64,000 bases of DNA from an uncultured Clostridia bacterium (GTDB taxonomy: Bacteria; Bacillota; Clostridia; UBA1381; UBA9506), in contig CAKSBF010000001.1 of the NCBI GenBank assembly GCA_934438075.1, positions 62,001-126,000 on the forward strand, given 5' to 3'. The position numbers were made by a program, and so were the translations under genes. Under the pieces are notes generated by a model, which did no database searches, had not been told where the DNA came from, and saw only the letters and a list, made by a program, of their open reading frames with translations. This document shows, piece by piece, positions 33,868-43,981 of the stretch. Each line of letters opens with the position of its first letter. Position 1 is the stretch's first letter.

Positions 33868-36538
33868 GTACAATCACCTCTCTCGTACTGTTGTACCTCT
33901 GTCGTATCAAGACCTTTTGACCGACTGCCAAATCCTCAATACGTAAAAGCTCTGCCTTTTCACTTGCACCTCCGTACCGCAGCACAGCCGTTCCTCCGGT
34001 CAGCACAACAGGAACCTCTACATCCTTTTCGTGTCCCGCCGCCGTATTTCTGTCCAATCTCACGGTTAAATATGGCAGATTGTAATCCGAAATGACCCCA
34101 TATGACACGCAAATGGACGCATTTACATTGACATTATTTTTATAATTCCATGTCTGAAATGGCTCCTGATTGCTTTGATTGCAGTCAAATATCTTACGAT
34201 AAATAACCATTACCTTATCATAATCCGAGGTCATTGCCTTTTCTAAAATAACATCATTGGTTTCATACTGAATCACATTGCCCGGCTTTAAATCTGCTCT
34301 CGCTTTGCTGTTTGCCGAAATCGTATCCGAAACCAAAACCTGCGTATACTTTTTCCCAACGTATCCCGATATAACCAAATATTCCGTGCCCTCATCATTT
34401 AAGCGCACACTGCTTTTATCAATCAGCATAACCGGTGAATTTGTCATGCTGATATAAGTATCAAGACCGGTAGAATCCACATAAATATTTTCATTATTCG
34501 TCACTACAACAACCGCACCGGCATATAAGTTATCAATATCATATATTATCACGGTGTGTTCCGAGCGGTTGGCAAAAAAGTCCGCTGCTGTCGCCGCATA
34601 AAACTGTTCTTTATAACGTCCGGCATTCGGCACATAAAATACCGGTGTATCCGGCTTTAAGAAATATTTCTGATTTAAAACGCCGCCGGCATATGTCATT
34701 TTCTGCTGCGCTGCATCTACGGAAAAAGTACCTCCGCTTGCTGCGCTGTCAGCCAAATACAATGCCTTCATTGCTCCCTGCTCATCCGTCTCATACTTAA
34801 TCAGCTGTTTTTTGACGGCATAGGTGGTCGCTATCGCCTTCCAAACAGTATCAGCGTCTGCCCTTGATGTTACATATCTCCCGTTTTCCACTCGTCCGAA
34901 ACGAACCTTATTTCCCTTTTGCAGCGCTATGTTTTCAAAACGGTTTTCCTGTGTCATTACCTGCAATGTCAGCATATCGTCTATCCCATCGGAAAGCTCC
35001 GCATCAATCAGATAACCGTACAGCTGTGTTTTACTTTCCTCAGCAGTCTGCGCCATTACAACGTGCCCGCCCAAGTCCAGTGTAAATTCCGCATAGTCCC
35101 CCGCGGAAAGCTTTTGCGCCTTTTGGTGCCCTCTTTGAAGCGCGTCCGTATAGCACTCTGCAAGAATATGTTCTTCGCCGTCAATCGTGTAAACCGTTTT
35201 GCTGTTTTCCGTGCCAATTTCCTCCAGTGTCCCGCTGATAACCGTTCCGCCAACCTCAATGCGCAGCATGGTATCGTCAAGGCTTTTTGCAACCCACAGT
35301 ACATCGCCGCCCTGCAGCGCGTCAAACTCTTCCTCCACACTATCACGCACAATGGTTACGTTTGCGGATTTTGGTATCTTAATGCTTCTGCCGTAAATAT
35401 CGTAAAGCGTGTCATCATTAACTCCCGTCAGAAGGTAGCTTTCATAATCCCATACAATTGCTGTGTTGCCTCCGTCATCCTCCGTAATAATCACACGACC
35501 GTTTTCCGGCTGCAAATATTTTGGATTATCCCTTTCTGCAGAGCTCAGTGCACGACCGTTATAAATAATCGTAGAAGGATTGTTCAAATCGGCAGTTTTC
35601 AGCACACCATCCTCCCAATATTTGATTTCATATGCGGTTGTACTGCTATCAATCATTTCCGCATCAATGACCGTACTGTCTTGATCCCTGCTTTGCAAAT
35701 GCAGCACCATTGGCGTCGAATCATCCTCTTCATCCAGTACCCACGCACGCACCTTCAAGCCGAAAAAAGCGGCCGCATCCACGCCGGATTCATACCGTTT
35801 GCCGGAAAGTTCAATTTCATTTTCTTTCAGCTTTGTGCCGCTCATACTCGCGCCATAAATCCCGGTAACCACCGCCGAAATGATTTTAACATTCATTTTG
35901 CTCAGCAGTGTGTCATCACTTTCTTCTTTTCGTTCGTTCTCTGAACCGATATTGACATCCATCATCAGAGGCACTGTCAAACAATTATAAATCAAAAGCG
36001 CCACTTCACCTCTGCTTGCCGCCTCTTCACCGCTTTTTAAGTTTTTCAGCACACCCAGGCTGCTTGCCGTGCTCAGATAGCCGATAGGATAGCCGCCCTG
36101 TCTTTCGGCTGCCGCATTATATCCCAAAGCACAAACCATAATTTTAACCGCTTGATTCATCGTAACGGAATCATCCGGTCCGAAACGCCCATTATCATAT
36201 CCGTTAATCAGACCCATGGCAACCGCAGTCTGTACTGCTCCCGCTCCCCATGAGGAGGCGTCAACGTCCGAAAATGGCATTGGAGGTTCGACACTGCCGA
36301 GTGTCTCGCCGATTCCCGTTGCACGCAAAACCAAAGTGACAAATTCCATCCTGGTGACCTGCTTTTCCGTGTGAAAGGAACCGTCCTCATATCCGCGCAT
36401 AATGTCCAGACCGCAAAGAGCCGAAACAGCAGTATTTATTTTTTCCGTCTGCACCTCTGCCGCACCATATACCGGCGGATTCAGAAAAAGCAAAGCCGCT
36501 GCAAAAACTGCAAATAAGCTGTAATTTATTTTCTTCAT
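33860..36538 (-). CDS. SLH-domain surface protein of unknown function
   Basis: 892 residues. Signal peptide about 1-26. Three N-terminal SLH repeats (about 30-200: ALCGLDIMRGYEDGSFHTEK, AVAMGLINGYDNGRFGPDDS, then a weaker third). The remaining 690 residues look beta-rich and repetitive, with many short YSIDGxxY-like strands, and resemble no enzyme I know. Proteins of this build occur beside other SLH polysaccharide loci; a wall spacer or sugar-binding role is inferred. It starts 13 bases after the previous gene (AGGGGA site), and its last codons hold the start of the giant protein, so their translation may be coupled. Confidence 0.82.
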   Translation of the reverse strand: MKKINYSLFAVFAAALLFLNPPVYGAAEVQTEKINTAVSALCGLDIMRGYEDGSFHTEKQVTRMEFVTLVLRATGIGETLGSVEPPMPFSDVDASSWGAGAVQTAVAMGLINGYDNGRFGPDDSVTMNQAVKIMVCALGYNAAAERQGGYPIGYLSTASSLGVLKNLKSGEEAASRGEVALLIYNCLTVPLMMDVNIGSENERKEESDDTLLSKMNVKIISAVVTGIYGASMSGTKLKENEIELSGKRYESGVDAAAFFGLKVRAWVLDEEDDSTPMVLHLQSRDQDSTVIDAEMIDSSTTAYEIKYWEDGVLKTADLNNPSTIIYNGRALSSAERDNPKYLQPENGRVIITEDDGGNTAIVWDYESYLLTGVNDDTLYDIYGRSIKIPKSANVTIVRDSVEEEFDALQGGDVLWVAKSLDDTMLRIEVGGTVISGTLEEIGTENSKTVYTIDGEEHILAECYTDALQRGHQKAQKLSAGDYAEFTLDLGGHVVMAQTAEESKTQLYGYLIDAELSDGIDDMLTLQVMTQENRFENIALQKGNKVRFGRVENGRYVTSRADADTVWKAIATTYAVKKQLIKYETDEQGAMKALYLADSAASGGTFSVDAAQQKMTYAGGVLNQKYFLKPDTPVFYVPNAGRYKEQFYAATAADFFANRSEHTVIIYDIDNLYAGAVVVVTNNENIYVDSTGLDTYISMTNSPVMLIDKSSVRLNDEGTEYLVISGYVGKKYTQVLVSDTISANSKARADLKPGNVIQYETNDVILEKAMTSDYDKVMVIYRKIFDCNQSNQEPFQTWNYKNNVNVNASICVSYGVISDYNLPYLTVRLDRNTAAGHEKDVEVPVVLTGGTAVLRYGGASEKAELLRIEDLAVGQKVLIRQRYNSTREVIVLE

Positions 36539-36551
36539 TTACAAATCCCCT

Positions 36552-39500
36552 CTACTCAACAATCACTTGAACACTCACCGTAACTTTTAAATCGCCCTCA
36601 GCAATCCCGTGCAGTACCGTTTCACCGACACCGGCTGCAACCAGACAATCATTCAGCTCATCATACCGTACAATGCTCTCGTCGTCCGCATACCAGGAAA
36701 CGCTTGTGTTTGCCGCATCGTCCGGTTCAATGGTATATGGCAGCTTGAACGTTTCGCCCTGTTTCAAACGATAACAGTCATCCTCCAGTACAATTTCCGT
36801 CGGCTTCACGCTCTCATAGCTATAAACCCACGCCGTCCACGGCGCCTGCGCCTTGCTAACAGCCGTTCCGTCCGGTTTCAGCAAATCGCAGCTCCAATAA
36901 CCGTTATACGGCATCCACTGCGGAAGTTTATCGCCCTCACCACGGCTGATGGCTTCCAACGAAATCAACATCATCGGATACCATTCATTTTGAATACTGA
37001 AATTAGCGTTGATATAATTCAGGCTGTCACGGAACACGCCGTTTGCATAGTGGCTTTCCATCGCATTATCCGCAACCGTTCTGGCAAGTTCTAAATATTC
37101 GTCCCTTTTTGTCAGTTCATAAAGTCTTGCCAATGCATAAGCAACTTTTGGATGCGCACAGGATGTTCCAAAATTCAAATCCATATCATTGCCGTTTTCA
37201 TCTCCGATGTCGCCCAGCTCCAAAAAGATACAAACATTACGCAGCATCTTATAAATTTCATCCCGTGCATTATAGGTTTTACCCTCATGTTTAATATCAC
37301 GGCATGTCAGCTCCTCCTCTGTCAGGTTTCCCGACTCGTTGTATGCCGATATCAAAGAAAACAGTAACGTCTGAGTAATCGGATATTGCCCGAAGGAATT
37401 TCCTGCTGCGCCGTAATAACCGGTACGATCCCATATATAACCCGAAATATCCGTACCGTCATACAGCATGGACCGCATCATATTTGTTTCCGGTATGTAA
37501 CCGTAGTAAACCCAGCTGCCAAGCATTTTTGCATCGTGCTGCAGCACCCTGCGACCCTCCGGGGTGTCATATCCCAGTGTTTTTGCAAGATACAATTCCG
37601 ATTGAGGTGCATACGCCATAATAGCAAAATCTGTTACCATATTTGCCTCGCGAACCATGCTCTTTTGCTCTTCTGTAATGTAGCCTGCTTCCACGAGCGG
37701 ATCCGCAAACTGGTTATACGCCCGGTCTCCGTAAGTTGTCCATGTATAAACAGACGGCAGGGGCGTTGCGTCCCACCAGTGACCAACCGGCGGCTGCTGC
37801 ATAATATCCAGCGTACCCGGCGCATTATATGCCGAAGTGAAAACCATGCCGCCCATATGAGTCTCCGGATGGCAAACATTCGCGTAGCGTTCCCACAACC
37901 GATACGCCCATGTTTTTGCCTTTTCATCTCCTGTTTTGTCATACATATTGGTCGCCATAAAGATAAAATCATCCGCAGAATACCGAAACGGCAAAGCTGC
38001 ACTTGCCAAAAGTCCTGTAACAGTATCGTCAAAGCTGTCCAGATTATCCCAAGTTGCGCTGAAATTCGGTTTTGTCGTATATTCCCCATGCCTGTTGTAA
38101 ATCATCGTTGAAAAGTCAGGAATATGAGACGCCCATGTACTCTTCACAATTTTGGATGCTGCATCTTTATCCAGTTCATAAAACGGATCCATGTATGGAT
38201 AATGGTCTTTTAACTCATGCGTTAGAATATCGTTGGGCGAATATAAAACCTTGCCGGTTTTCAAATCAAAGCAGGTGTGTCCGCCCCAATATGCCATACC
38301 GCTCGGCGAAATGCCAACATCCAGAAAATAATCATAAATCTCCATGACCTTGTTTTTATATTTCATATCCCCCGTCATTTCGGACAAAGTGACCAAGAAC
38401 CGCATCAAACCGCCTTGATCGGCGAGATTTGACAAAACTGCAGAATCCTCCATACCGCTTGACGGCGGAAATTCCCACTCAAAGGGAAGCCCCGTGCCGA
38501 CATCAATGCCGTCTGCCAGAAACGGCGTTCCGTGGTAAATATCCTTGCCTGCCTCCAGTACATAATCCGCATAGTCAATCATAATGTTCATGCGCGCTTC
38601 ATCGGAAATATATGCCTTCTTATTTAAAATTTTAATGTTTTTCTCACCAATAACCGCACCGCCGTTTGTCTGAGCCGTCACTTGAAAAAGTTTCTGATGA
38701 AAATCTGAAAGGCTTCCGTTTACCGTAAGCAAACCGCTTTCTGCATCGATACTGATACCGCCTGGCAAAATCTCCCCATTCATAGCCTTCAGACCAAAAG
38801 TAAGCTTCACGCCCGGCAGCGTGTATCCAAGCTCATCCTTGCAGACCGCCCGATATTGCCAGGTTTTCTGCTCCAGCTCGCCTGAAACCTGCGCCGAACC
38901 GTATATCTCCACCGCAGAAGCGGATGCCGGCTTTAACTGCACTTGCATGCTTTGCGTAATGCCGGTGTTTTCCTGCAATTCGGCAATAATGGTAATGTCC
39001 TGCGTGTTTGCCGATGAATCCACCACCAATGCAATTTCATTTTCCTCCAGCTGACTTCCGCTTGCGTCCGCCCTCTCCAAGCGTACGCCGCCGATTACAG
39101 CCGGCACGGTGTAAAACCGCACCGCCGACTGCACACTAAGCCCCAGCTCATCCTTTACTCTGGCAGTGTATACATATCTTGCACTTCCGTTTTGCGGAAT
39201 ACTTACCGCACTCTCGCCTCCTATGGTGATGCTGTTCGGTGTTTGCTCCGCAGAAAGAATCAGATTATCCAAGTAATAACCGGGGGAATATGCGCTATAA
39301 GACAAGAAGGTATTAATCTTTGCCGCACTTCCGATAAAACTCGACTGATACAGCACACGAACCTGATTCACGTAAACAGAAGCAGTCGCCGCATTTAAAT
39401 CCGCCCGAACCGATATGTTGTACCAAAAATTCGGAAGATAATTTTTTACCAGCACCTCATAGGTTTTCTCTCCGGTCCAATAAATGATATCGCCATTCAT

Positions 39501-39875
39501 TGTTTCGATGCGAATCACTATGCCGTCGCTGCCGGAAAGCTCTAAAATAACGTTTCCGCTGACCGTAGTTTCCTTTTGCATAAAGGCTAACCCTGCTGTA
39601 ACAGACAGTCCCGATATTTCCTCAAATGATTTTGACACTTTAGTGTATACGCCGTCTGTATCATTAGAGAGACTCAGCACCTTATTGCCGCCCAATTCCT
39701 CCGCACAGACAGATCCGCTGCCGTTTTCGCAAAGTAAGCCCTTCGGCGTTTCGCCAAGCTCTGCCGAAGAAAAATCTTCCTTTAAATAGACATTCGCCTC
39801 ACCTGCCATTGCTGCAGGAATCATACTCAGCAGTAAAAGAAACACCACCGCAGCCGATATGACCTTTTTTGCCAC
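36552..39875 (-). CDS. Secreted (alpha/alpha)-toroid-like polysaccharide-active enzyme, family unclear
   Basis: 1107 residues. Signal peptide about 1-24; a concanavalin-like module to about 220; two Ig-like linkers to about 425; a large helical region (about 430-1000) with HELKDHYPYMDPFYELD, TWASHIPDFSTMIYNRHGEY and HPETHMGGMVFTSA; and a C-terminal Big_2-type domain (from ETFKLPYTIEPDD). The helical part resembles toroidal polysaccharide lyases and hydrolases that act on uronic-acid polymers, but no family is assigned with confidence. The GTG start follows GGGGGTG. By context it should cleave pectin or rhamnogalacturonan outside the cell. Confidence 0.7.
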   Translation of the reverse strand: MAKKVISAAVVFLLLLSMIPAAMAGEANVYLKEDFSSAELGETPKGLLCENGSGSVCAEELGGNKVLSLSNDTDGVYTKVSKSFEEISGLSVTAGLAFMQKETTVSGNVILELSGSDGIVIRIETMNGDIIYWTGEKTYEVLVKNYLPNFWYNISVRADLNAATASVYVNQVRVLYQSSFIGSAAKINTFLSYSAYSPGYYLDNLILSAEQTPNSITIGGESAVSIPQNGSARYVYTARVKDELGLSVQSAVRFYTVPAVIGGVRLERADASGSQLEENEIALVVDSSANTQDITIIAELQENTGITQSMQVQLKPASASAVEIYGSAQVSGELEQKTWQYRAVCKDELGYTLPGVKLTFGLKAMNGEILPGGISIDAESGLLTVNGSLSDFHQKLFQVTAQTNGGAVIGEKNIKILNKKAYISDEARMNIMIDYADYVLEAGKDIYHGTPFLADGIDVGTGLPFEWEFPPSSGMEDSAVLSNLADQGGLMRFLVTLSEMTGDMKYKNKVMEIYDYFLDVGISPSGMAYWGGHTCFDLKTGKVLYSPNDILTHELKDHYPYMDPFYELDKDAASKIVKSTWASHIPDFSTMIYNRHGEYTTKPNFSATWDNLDSFDDTVTGLLASAALPFRYSADDFIFMATNMYDKTGDEKAKTWAYRLWERYANVCHPETHMGGMVFTSAYNAPGTLDIMQQPPVGHWWDATPLPSVYTWTTYGDRAYNQFADPLVEAGYITEEQKSMVREANMVTDFAIMAYAPQSELYLAKTLGYDTPEGRRVLQHDAKMLGSWVYYGYIPETNMMRSMLYDGTDISGYIWDRTGYYGAAGNSFGQYPITQTLLFSLISAYNESGNLTEEELTCRDIKHEGKTYNARDEIYKMLRNVCIFLELGDIGDENGNDMDLNFGTSCAHPKVAYALARLYELTKRDEYLELARTVADNAMESHYANGVFRDSLNYINANFSIQNEWYPMMLISLEAISRGEGDKLPQWMPYNGYWSCDLLKPDGTAVSKAQAPWTAWVYSYESVKPTEIVLEDDCYRLKQGETFKLPYTIEPDDAANTSVSWYADDESIVRYDELNDCLVAAGVGETVLHGIAEGDLKVTVSVQVIVE

Positions 39876-39955
39876 AAAAACACCCCCGGTATTTTTCTCT
39901 GTTTTATCCTATCATAAATTTTCCTTAAGGTAAATAATTTATTTTGCGCCTTACA

Positions 39956-42952
39956 TTATGCTGCCGGCTTAAAACTTTCGGGATTGGTTTTATTCGGCTG
40001 CGCATATGCACTGAGGCCGCAATCCGTAAGCTCGGCAAGTTCCTCTGCAATCGCTTTGGAAAGCAAGTGCGCACCGTAAACAGTGAAGTGCGTGTTGTCC
40101 ACAGTTGCTGTAGATTTGTTATATTGGGACTGTGAATAAGCGCTTGCCGTCCCAAAATAGCGCTCATCATTCGCATTGATATGCATATAAATCAGCTTGG
40201 TACCCTCGTCATCTGTACCATTCATCAGCGCGATACTGCGGTTGTTTAAATCAATTAAAGGAGTTCCCGTCTCTGTCGCAACCGCTCTCATAGCATCCGG
40301 ATAATTCCCCAAATCCGCAACGCCGGAGTTTGGACGGCGAATCGGAGACGTGATTAAGATGGGATTCATCCCTTTTTCTTTCGCCGCAGCAATATATTTT
40401 TTCAGATTCGCCTTATAGACATCAATTGCAATACTCTGCCCCTGGTCGTTATGCGCAAACTGAATCGTCACATAGTCGCCGGAACGTCCCGCATTTAAGA
40501 GTTTCCCCAGCTGCCCGCTTGTTTCAAATGTAACGGTACTGGTACCGGAAAGTCCAAAATTGTTTACAGCAACCTTGTCGGTATCCAGATAAGAGTCCAG
40601 CGTTTGTCCGTAGCCGGTCATCGGATAATGATTACGCCAATTATAAGTCTGTGCAATGGAGTCGCCTGCAACCAAAACCGAAGTCTTGCGGTTATCCTCA
40701 TATGCTGCTGCCAACGGCTGCAGCTTGTCGGAATCGTTCCAGAGGAACGCTTTTAAGCGGTAGCTGCCTTCTCCCCTTGAAACCGTGAAGTTGAGTGGTA
40801 AAGTGATGACGCTTCCCACGCTGTAGCTTCCCGCAAGCTCCGCAGTTCTCACCTCAACCGGAACATTGTCCTTATACACCGCGACAATGGCCTTTGCCGC
40901 GCTGCCGTCTCTGCTCTTCGCAATCTGAATGTTTTGTACCGTAACCCCGTTTCCGACACGATTAACAAATTCACCCTCACCCTGTTTCATTACCACGTCG
41001 CGAATGGTATATGCCGCCGTATCATTGCCGGCAGACACCGCAAAGCTTCTTATGGAAATTGCACCGCTTTCTGCTGCAAAGCTGACGTATTGAACATCTG
41101 CGCTTGCTTTTCCTTGCAGAGCAGCTGCATTCAGCTGTGTATCTCCCTTATACAGCCAATATTCTCCTGTTGCCGTATTCAGCACAATGCGAAGGGTAAA
41201 CCAGTCTGTGCCTGCCTCCGCAACCTCCGTTCCCTCTCCCTTAAGCTTACCGTTTTCAATAGAAACCGTTGCCAGCGTGTTCGCCGCAGAACCATTATTA
41301 TAATCTTTCAGAACAATCGTCTGTGCTCCGTTTTCTGCTTTGACGTCCGCGCTCACAATTACCAGATTTTTCTGCAGACCCAAAGTTCTCTGCATGCTGC
41401 CGCCTGCATTTACTTTTACTGCAGACACACTTCCGTCAATCGACCAGACAACACTGCCCGCCGGTGTCCAGTCTGCCGTTTTTGCAAACGCACTGCCGTT
41501 TGCGTAGCTGCCTTCCAGATCCTCACTGACTCCCGTCGCCCACAAATCCGCAACTGCATATTCGTTCCATTGAGAGATTATAATATCATCGATTTGCGTG
41601 GTATCTCCTGTGCTTGCTACCTTTGGTTCCAAACCGAAAAAGAGTTTTGCCGGCGCTCCCGCTGTCGTTGAAAAGGAGGTTTCGGGCACAATCGCATTTC
41701 CGTTTGCATATACACTGAAGGTCTTCTTGCTGTAATCCACCACAAGGGAAAGTGTTTGTCCGCCGCTCAGCGAACCCATCCACTTGTTAGCACTTGCACT
41801 CCAATATAAATTTGTTTTTTTCACCCACAGTTTCAAAACATCATTCCCGTCTTTATCTGCCAGACCAAAATAGCGCGGCCTGTCATCAGAAGAACTGTGA
41901 GAAGTTGACTTTATGAAAAAGTTGGCCTTGACCTTGCCGCCCAGCAAACGCAGTGTTTGCCAATCTGTTTTAAAATTATAATACGGCCAGTCCGTGTAAC
42001 CGCTTCCGCTTATATTTTTGCGTTCCAGCGAAAGATATCCGGCGGTTGTATTGCCTCGAAAACGTGCGGCCATATAATTGGTCGTCGGTATGCTCTTAGC
42101 AGCGGCTCCGGTCCAGTGTTGTGCGCCGTTCCTTCTCCAACCTTCTACCTGTCGACCATCCCCCAGGTCTTGTTTAGTTTGCGAATCTTTCAAGCCCTGC
42201 ATATTTTCCGAACAAATTGTCTGCCATGCCTTGCTTGTCAGCGCATTATCCGCCGCACTCTCCTGATAATTCGCAGTCTTTAAATCATCTGCATACCAGG
42301 TACCCGCGGCTTCTGCAATCGTAAAGCCCACCTGTGACAAACTGCCTGCCGTCCCGGATATTGTTTTTATGTTAACTTGATTTCCATTTATAAAAACGTC
42401 CATACTACCGTTCGTCGTATCAGCAACAACGCCAAACTCAAACCATGCATTTGTAGGATATGCCCCAAGGTAACCGTTATACTCATAGCCGTTATAACTG
42501 CCCTGCATAATCTCCGTGCCTGCGGTAACGGTTGCAATACCGCTGTTTAAACCCAAGCTCAGCTCAACGCCGCAAAGCGAAATCTTCAGCTTGCTGTTTG
42601 CCGCATCCTTTGCATTTAAACGAAGAGACACTTTCTGCTTACCCGTCTGCTCCGCAAAGTTCTTCGTCACTACCGCCGTATTGTCGGCAAAAGCCGTGCG
42701 CACCAGCTTTAAAACATGATTGGAAGCACTTGTCGGGTCTGTCACCTGTTGGACCGTTATTTCCGTCCCCGAAACAACCCAGCCGTTGTTTCCATTCACA
42801 TCAACGCTTGCCGGAGCGAAAAAAGTGTCCGCAAACTTAAACTCTGCCGCAAGCTTTTCCTCTGTCACCGTTGCCGCTTCCTCCGCCCCGGCGGGGATCA
42901 CCGCCGCAAGCAGGAAAAGTGACAAAATAAGACACAAGCTTTTTTTCAACAT
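39956..42952 (-). CDS. Secreted multimodular rhamnogalacturonan acetylesterase (SGNH, CE12-like)
   Basis: 998 residues. Signal peptide about 1-23. About three concanavalin-like modules fill residues 35-650, with an Ig-like linker (about 655-755) including YTIRDVVMKQGEGEF. The C-terminal SGNH esterase (about 758-990) has GDS at 763-765 (nucleophile S765), GLSGTS, FAHNDQ and DNTHF with D952 and H955. The GDS plus HND and D-x-x-H blocks match rhamnogalacturonan acetylesterases, which remove acetyl groups from the pectic backbone. AAGGAGGA precedes the ATG. No SLH or sortase signal is present. Confidence 0.88.
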   Translation of the reverse strand: MLKKSLCLILSLFLLAAVIPAGAEEAATVTEEKLAAEFKFADTFFAPASVDVNGNNGWVVSGTEITVQQVTDPTSASNHVLKLVRTAFADNTAVVTKNFAEQTGKQKVSLRLNAKDAANSKLKISLCGVELSLGLNSGIATVTAGTEIMQGSYNGYEYNGYLGAYPTNAWFEFGVVADTTNGSMDVFINGNQVNIKTISGTAGSLSQVGFTIAEAAGTWYADDLKTANYQESAADNALTSKAWQTICSENMQGLKDSQTKQDLGDGRQVEGWRRNGAQHWTGAAAKSIPTTNYMAARFRGNTTAGYLSLERKNISGSGYTDWPYYNFKTDWQTLRLLGGKVKANFFIKSTSHSSSDDRPRYFGLADKDGNDVLKLWVKKTNLYWSASANKWMGSLSGGQTLSLVVDYSKKTFSVYANGNAIVPETSFSTTAGAPAKLFFGLEPKVASTGDTTQIDDIIISQWNEYAVADLWATGVSEDLEGSYANGSAFAKTADWTPAGSVVWSIDGSVSAVKVNAGGSMQRTLGLQKNLVIVSADVKAENGAQTIVLKDYNNGSAANTLATVSIENGKLKGEGTEVAEAGTDWFTLRIVLNTATGEYWLYKGDTQLNAAALQGKASADVQYVSFAAESGAISIRSFAVSAGNDTAAYTIRDVVMKQGEGEFVNRVGNGVTVQNIQIAKSRDGSAAKAIVAVYKDNVPVEVRTAELAGSYSVGSVITLPLNFTVSRGEGSYRLKAFLWNDSDKLQPLAAAYEDNRKTSVLVAGDSIAQTYNWRNHYPMTGYGQTLDSYLDTDKVAVNNFGLSGTSTVTFETSGQLGKLLNAGRSGDYVTIQFAHNDQGQSIAIDVYKANLKKYIAAAKEKGMNPILITSPIRRPNSGVADLGNYPDAMRAVATETGTPLIDLNNRSIALMNGTDDEGTKLIYMHINANDERYFGTASAYSQSQYNKSTATVDNTHFTVYGAHLLSKAIAEELAELTDCGLSAYAQPNKTNPESFKPAA

Positions 42953-43003
42953 AGTAAAAATCCTCCTTGTTTATTAAGTAATATGTAAACTTTAAGTATG
43001 CCC

Positions 43004-43966
43004 TTACCAAAGCGAAATGTCCGCCAGTTTCTTGCTGATCCGGTTTGCTCCGATTAAGAAAATAAGGTTTATCGTAGAGTTAAACAATCCGACTGCCGAA
43101 CTAAAACTCCAGCTTAAATCAATTAATCCCTTTTTGTAAACATAGGTGGAAATAATATCTGCCACCGACATAGTGGAATCGTTATAAAGCAGCAAGATTT
43201 TTTCATAGCCTACATTTAAAATATTACCGATTCGCAACAGCAGCATGGTAACAATGGTAGCCGATATGCTCGGCAGCGTAATATGAATGGTCTGTTTCAG
43301 CCGATTAGCGCCGTCTAAGACTGCCGATTCGTAAAGAGACGGGTCAACCGCACTCAGCGCCGCCAAATAAATAATAGAATTCCAGCCTATACTCTGCCAG
43401 ATATCACTGATAACATAAATCGGTACGAAATACTGCGGATAGTTCAGCAAACTTTTAGGTGCAAAGCCGAAAAATCCCAAAATATAGTTTACCACACCCG
43501 TATCCAGCGTAAAATTGGTAATCAGTCCGCAGATAACCACCATGGAAATGAAATACGGCATATAGGTAATATTTTGCACAATTTTTGCAAATCTGTGGCA
43601 TTTCAGCTCATTAATCAAAAGAGCAAGAATAATCGGCGCAGGAAAGCTGAATATTAGGCTCGAAAAGCTGATTCTTAACGTATTAAACAAAAGGCTTCCA
43701 AAGTAGTTCCCCGATAAAAAGTCTTTAAAGTGCTTCAGTCCGACCCACGGGCTGCCAAAAATACCGAGCTGCGGCTTAAAATTTTCAAATGAAATTATTG
43801 CCCCATACATTGGCAGATAATGAAAAATGAAGTAAAATGCCATTACCGGAAGTACCAACAGATATAAACTTTTATTTACAGAAAAATCATGCGCTACCAT
43901 AGCGCCCCAGCTCTGTTTTCGCACCATCCTTTTGTTTTCGCCTACTGCTTTTACATTCTCATTCAT
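43004..43966 (-). CDS. ABC transporter permease (LplB-type)
   Basis: A 320-residue membrane protein with six helices and the conserved permease loop DPSLYESAVLDGANRLKQTIHITLPSI (EAA motif, contact site for the ATPase). Characteristic N-terminal segments are VMAFYFIFHYLPMYGAIISFENFKP and GLKHFKDFLSG. It forms the channel with the next protein and takes up carbohydrate oligomers presented by the lipoprotein. GGGGGA precedes the ATG; 15 bases separate it from the LplC gene. Confidence 0.94.
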   Translation of the reverse strand: MNENVKAVGENKRMVRKQSWGAMVAHDFSVNKSLYLLVLPVMAFYFIFHYLPMYGAIISFENFKPQLGIFGSPWVGLKHFKDFLSGNYFGSLLFNTLRISFSSLIFSFPAPIILALLINELKCHRFAKIVQNITYMPYFISMVVICGLITNFTLDTGVVNYILGFFGFAPKSLLNYPQYFVPIYVISDIWQSIGWNSIIYLAALSAVDPSLYESAVLDGANRLKQTIHITLPSISATIVTMLLLRIGNILNVGYEKILLLYNDSTMSVADIISTYVYKKGLIDLSWSFSSAVGLFNSTINLIFLIGANRISKKLADISLW

Positions 43967-43981
43967 AAGTAATAGTCCCCC

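Noticed and set aside
34919..35944. 341-codon plus-strand frame opposite the 892-residue SLH gene
   Set aside because: It is a shadow frame: Cys/Arg-rich composition, no ribosome site, no recognisable domain, and the reverse frame has a signal peptide and SLH repeats.
37386..38111. 241-codon plus-strand frame opposite the toroid-like enzyme gene
   Set aside because: No ribosome site or family resemblance; antisense to a well-supported secreted protein.
40934..41671. 245-codon plus-strand frame opposite the acetylesterase gene
   Set aside because: Shadow of a repeat-rich coding region; composition unlike real proteins in the window and no start signal.
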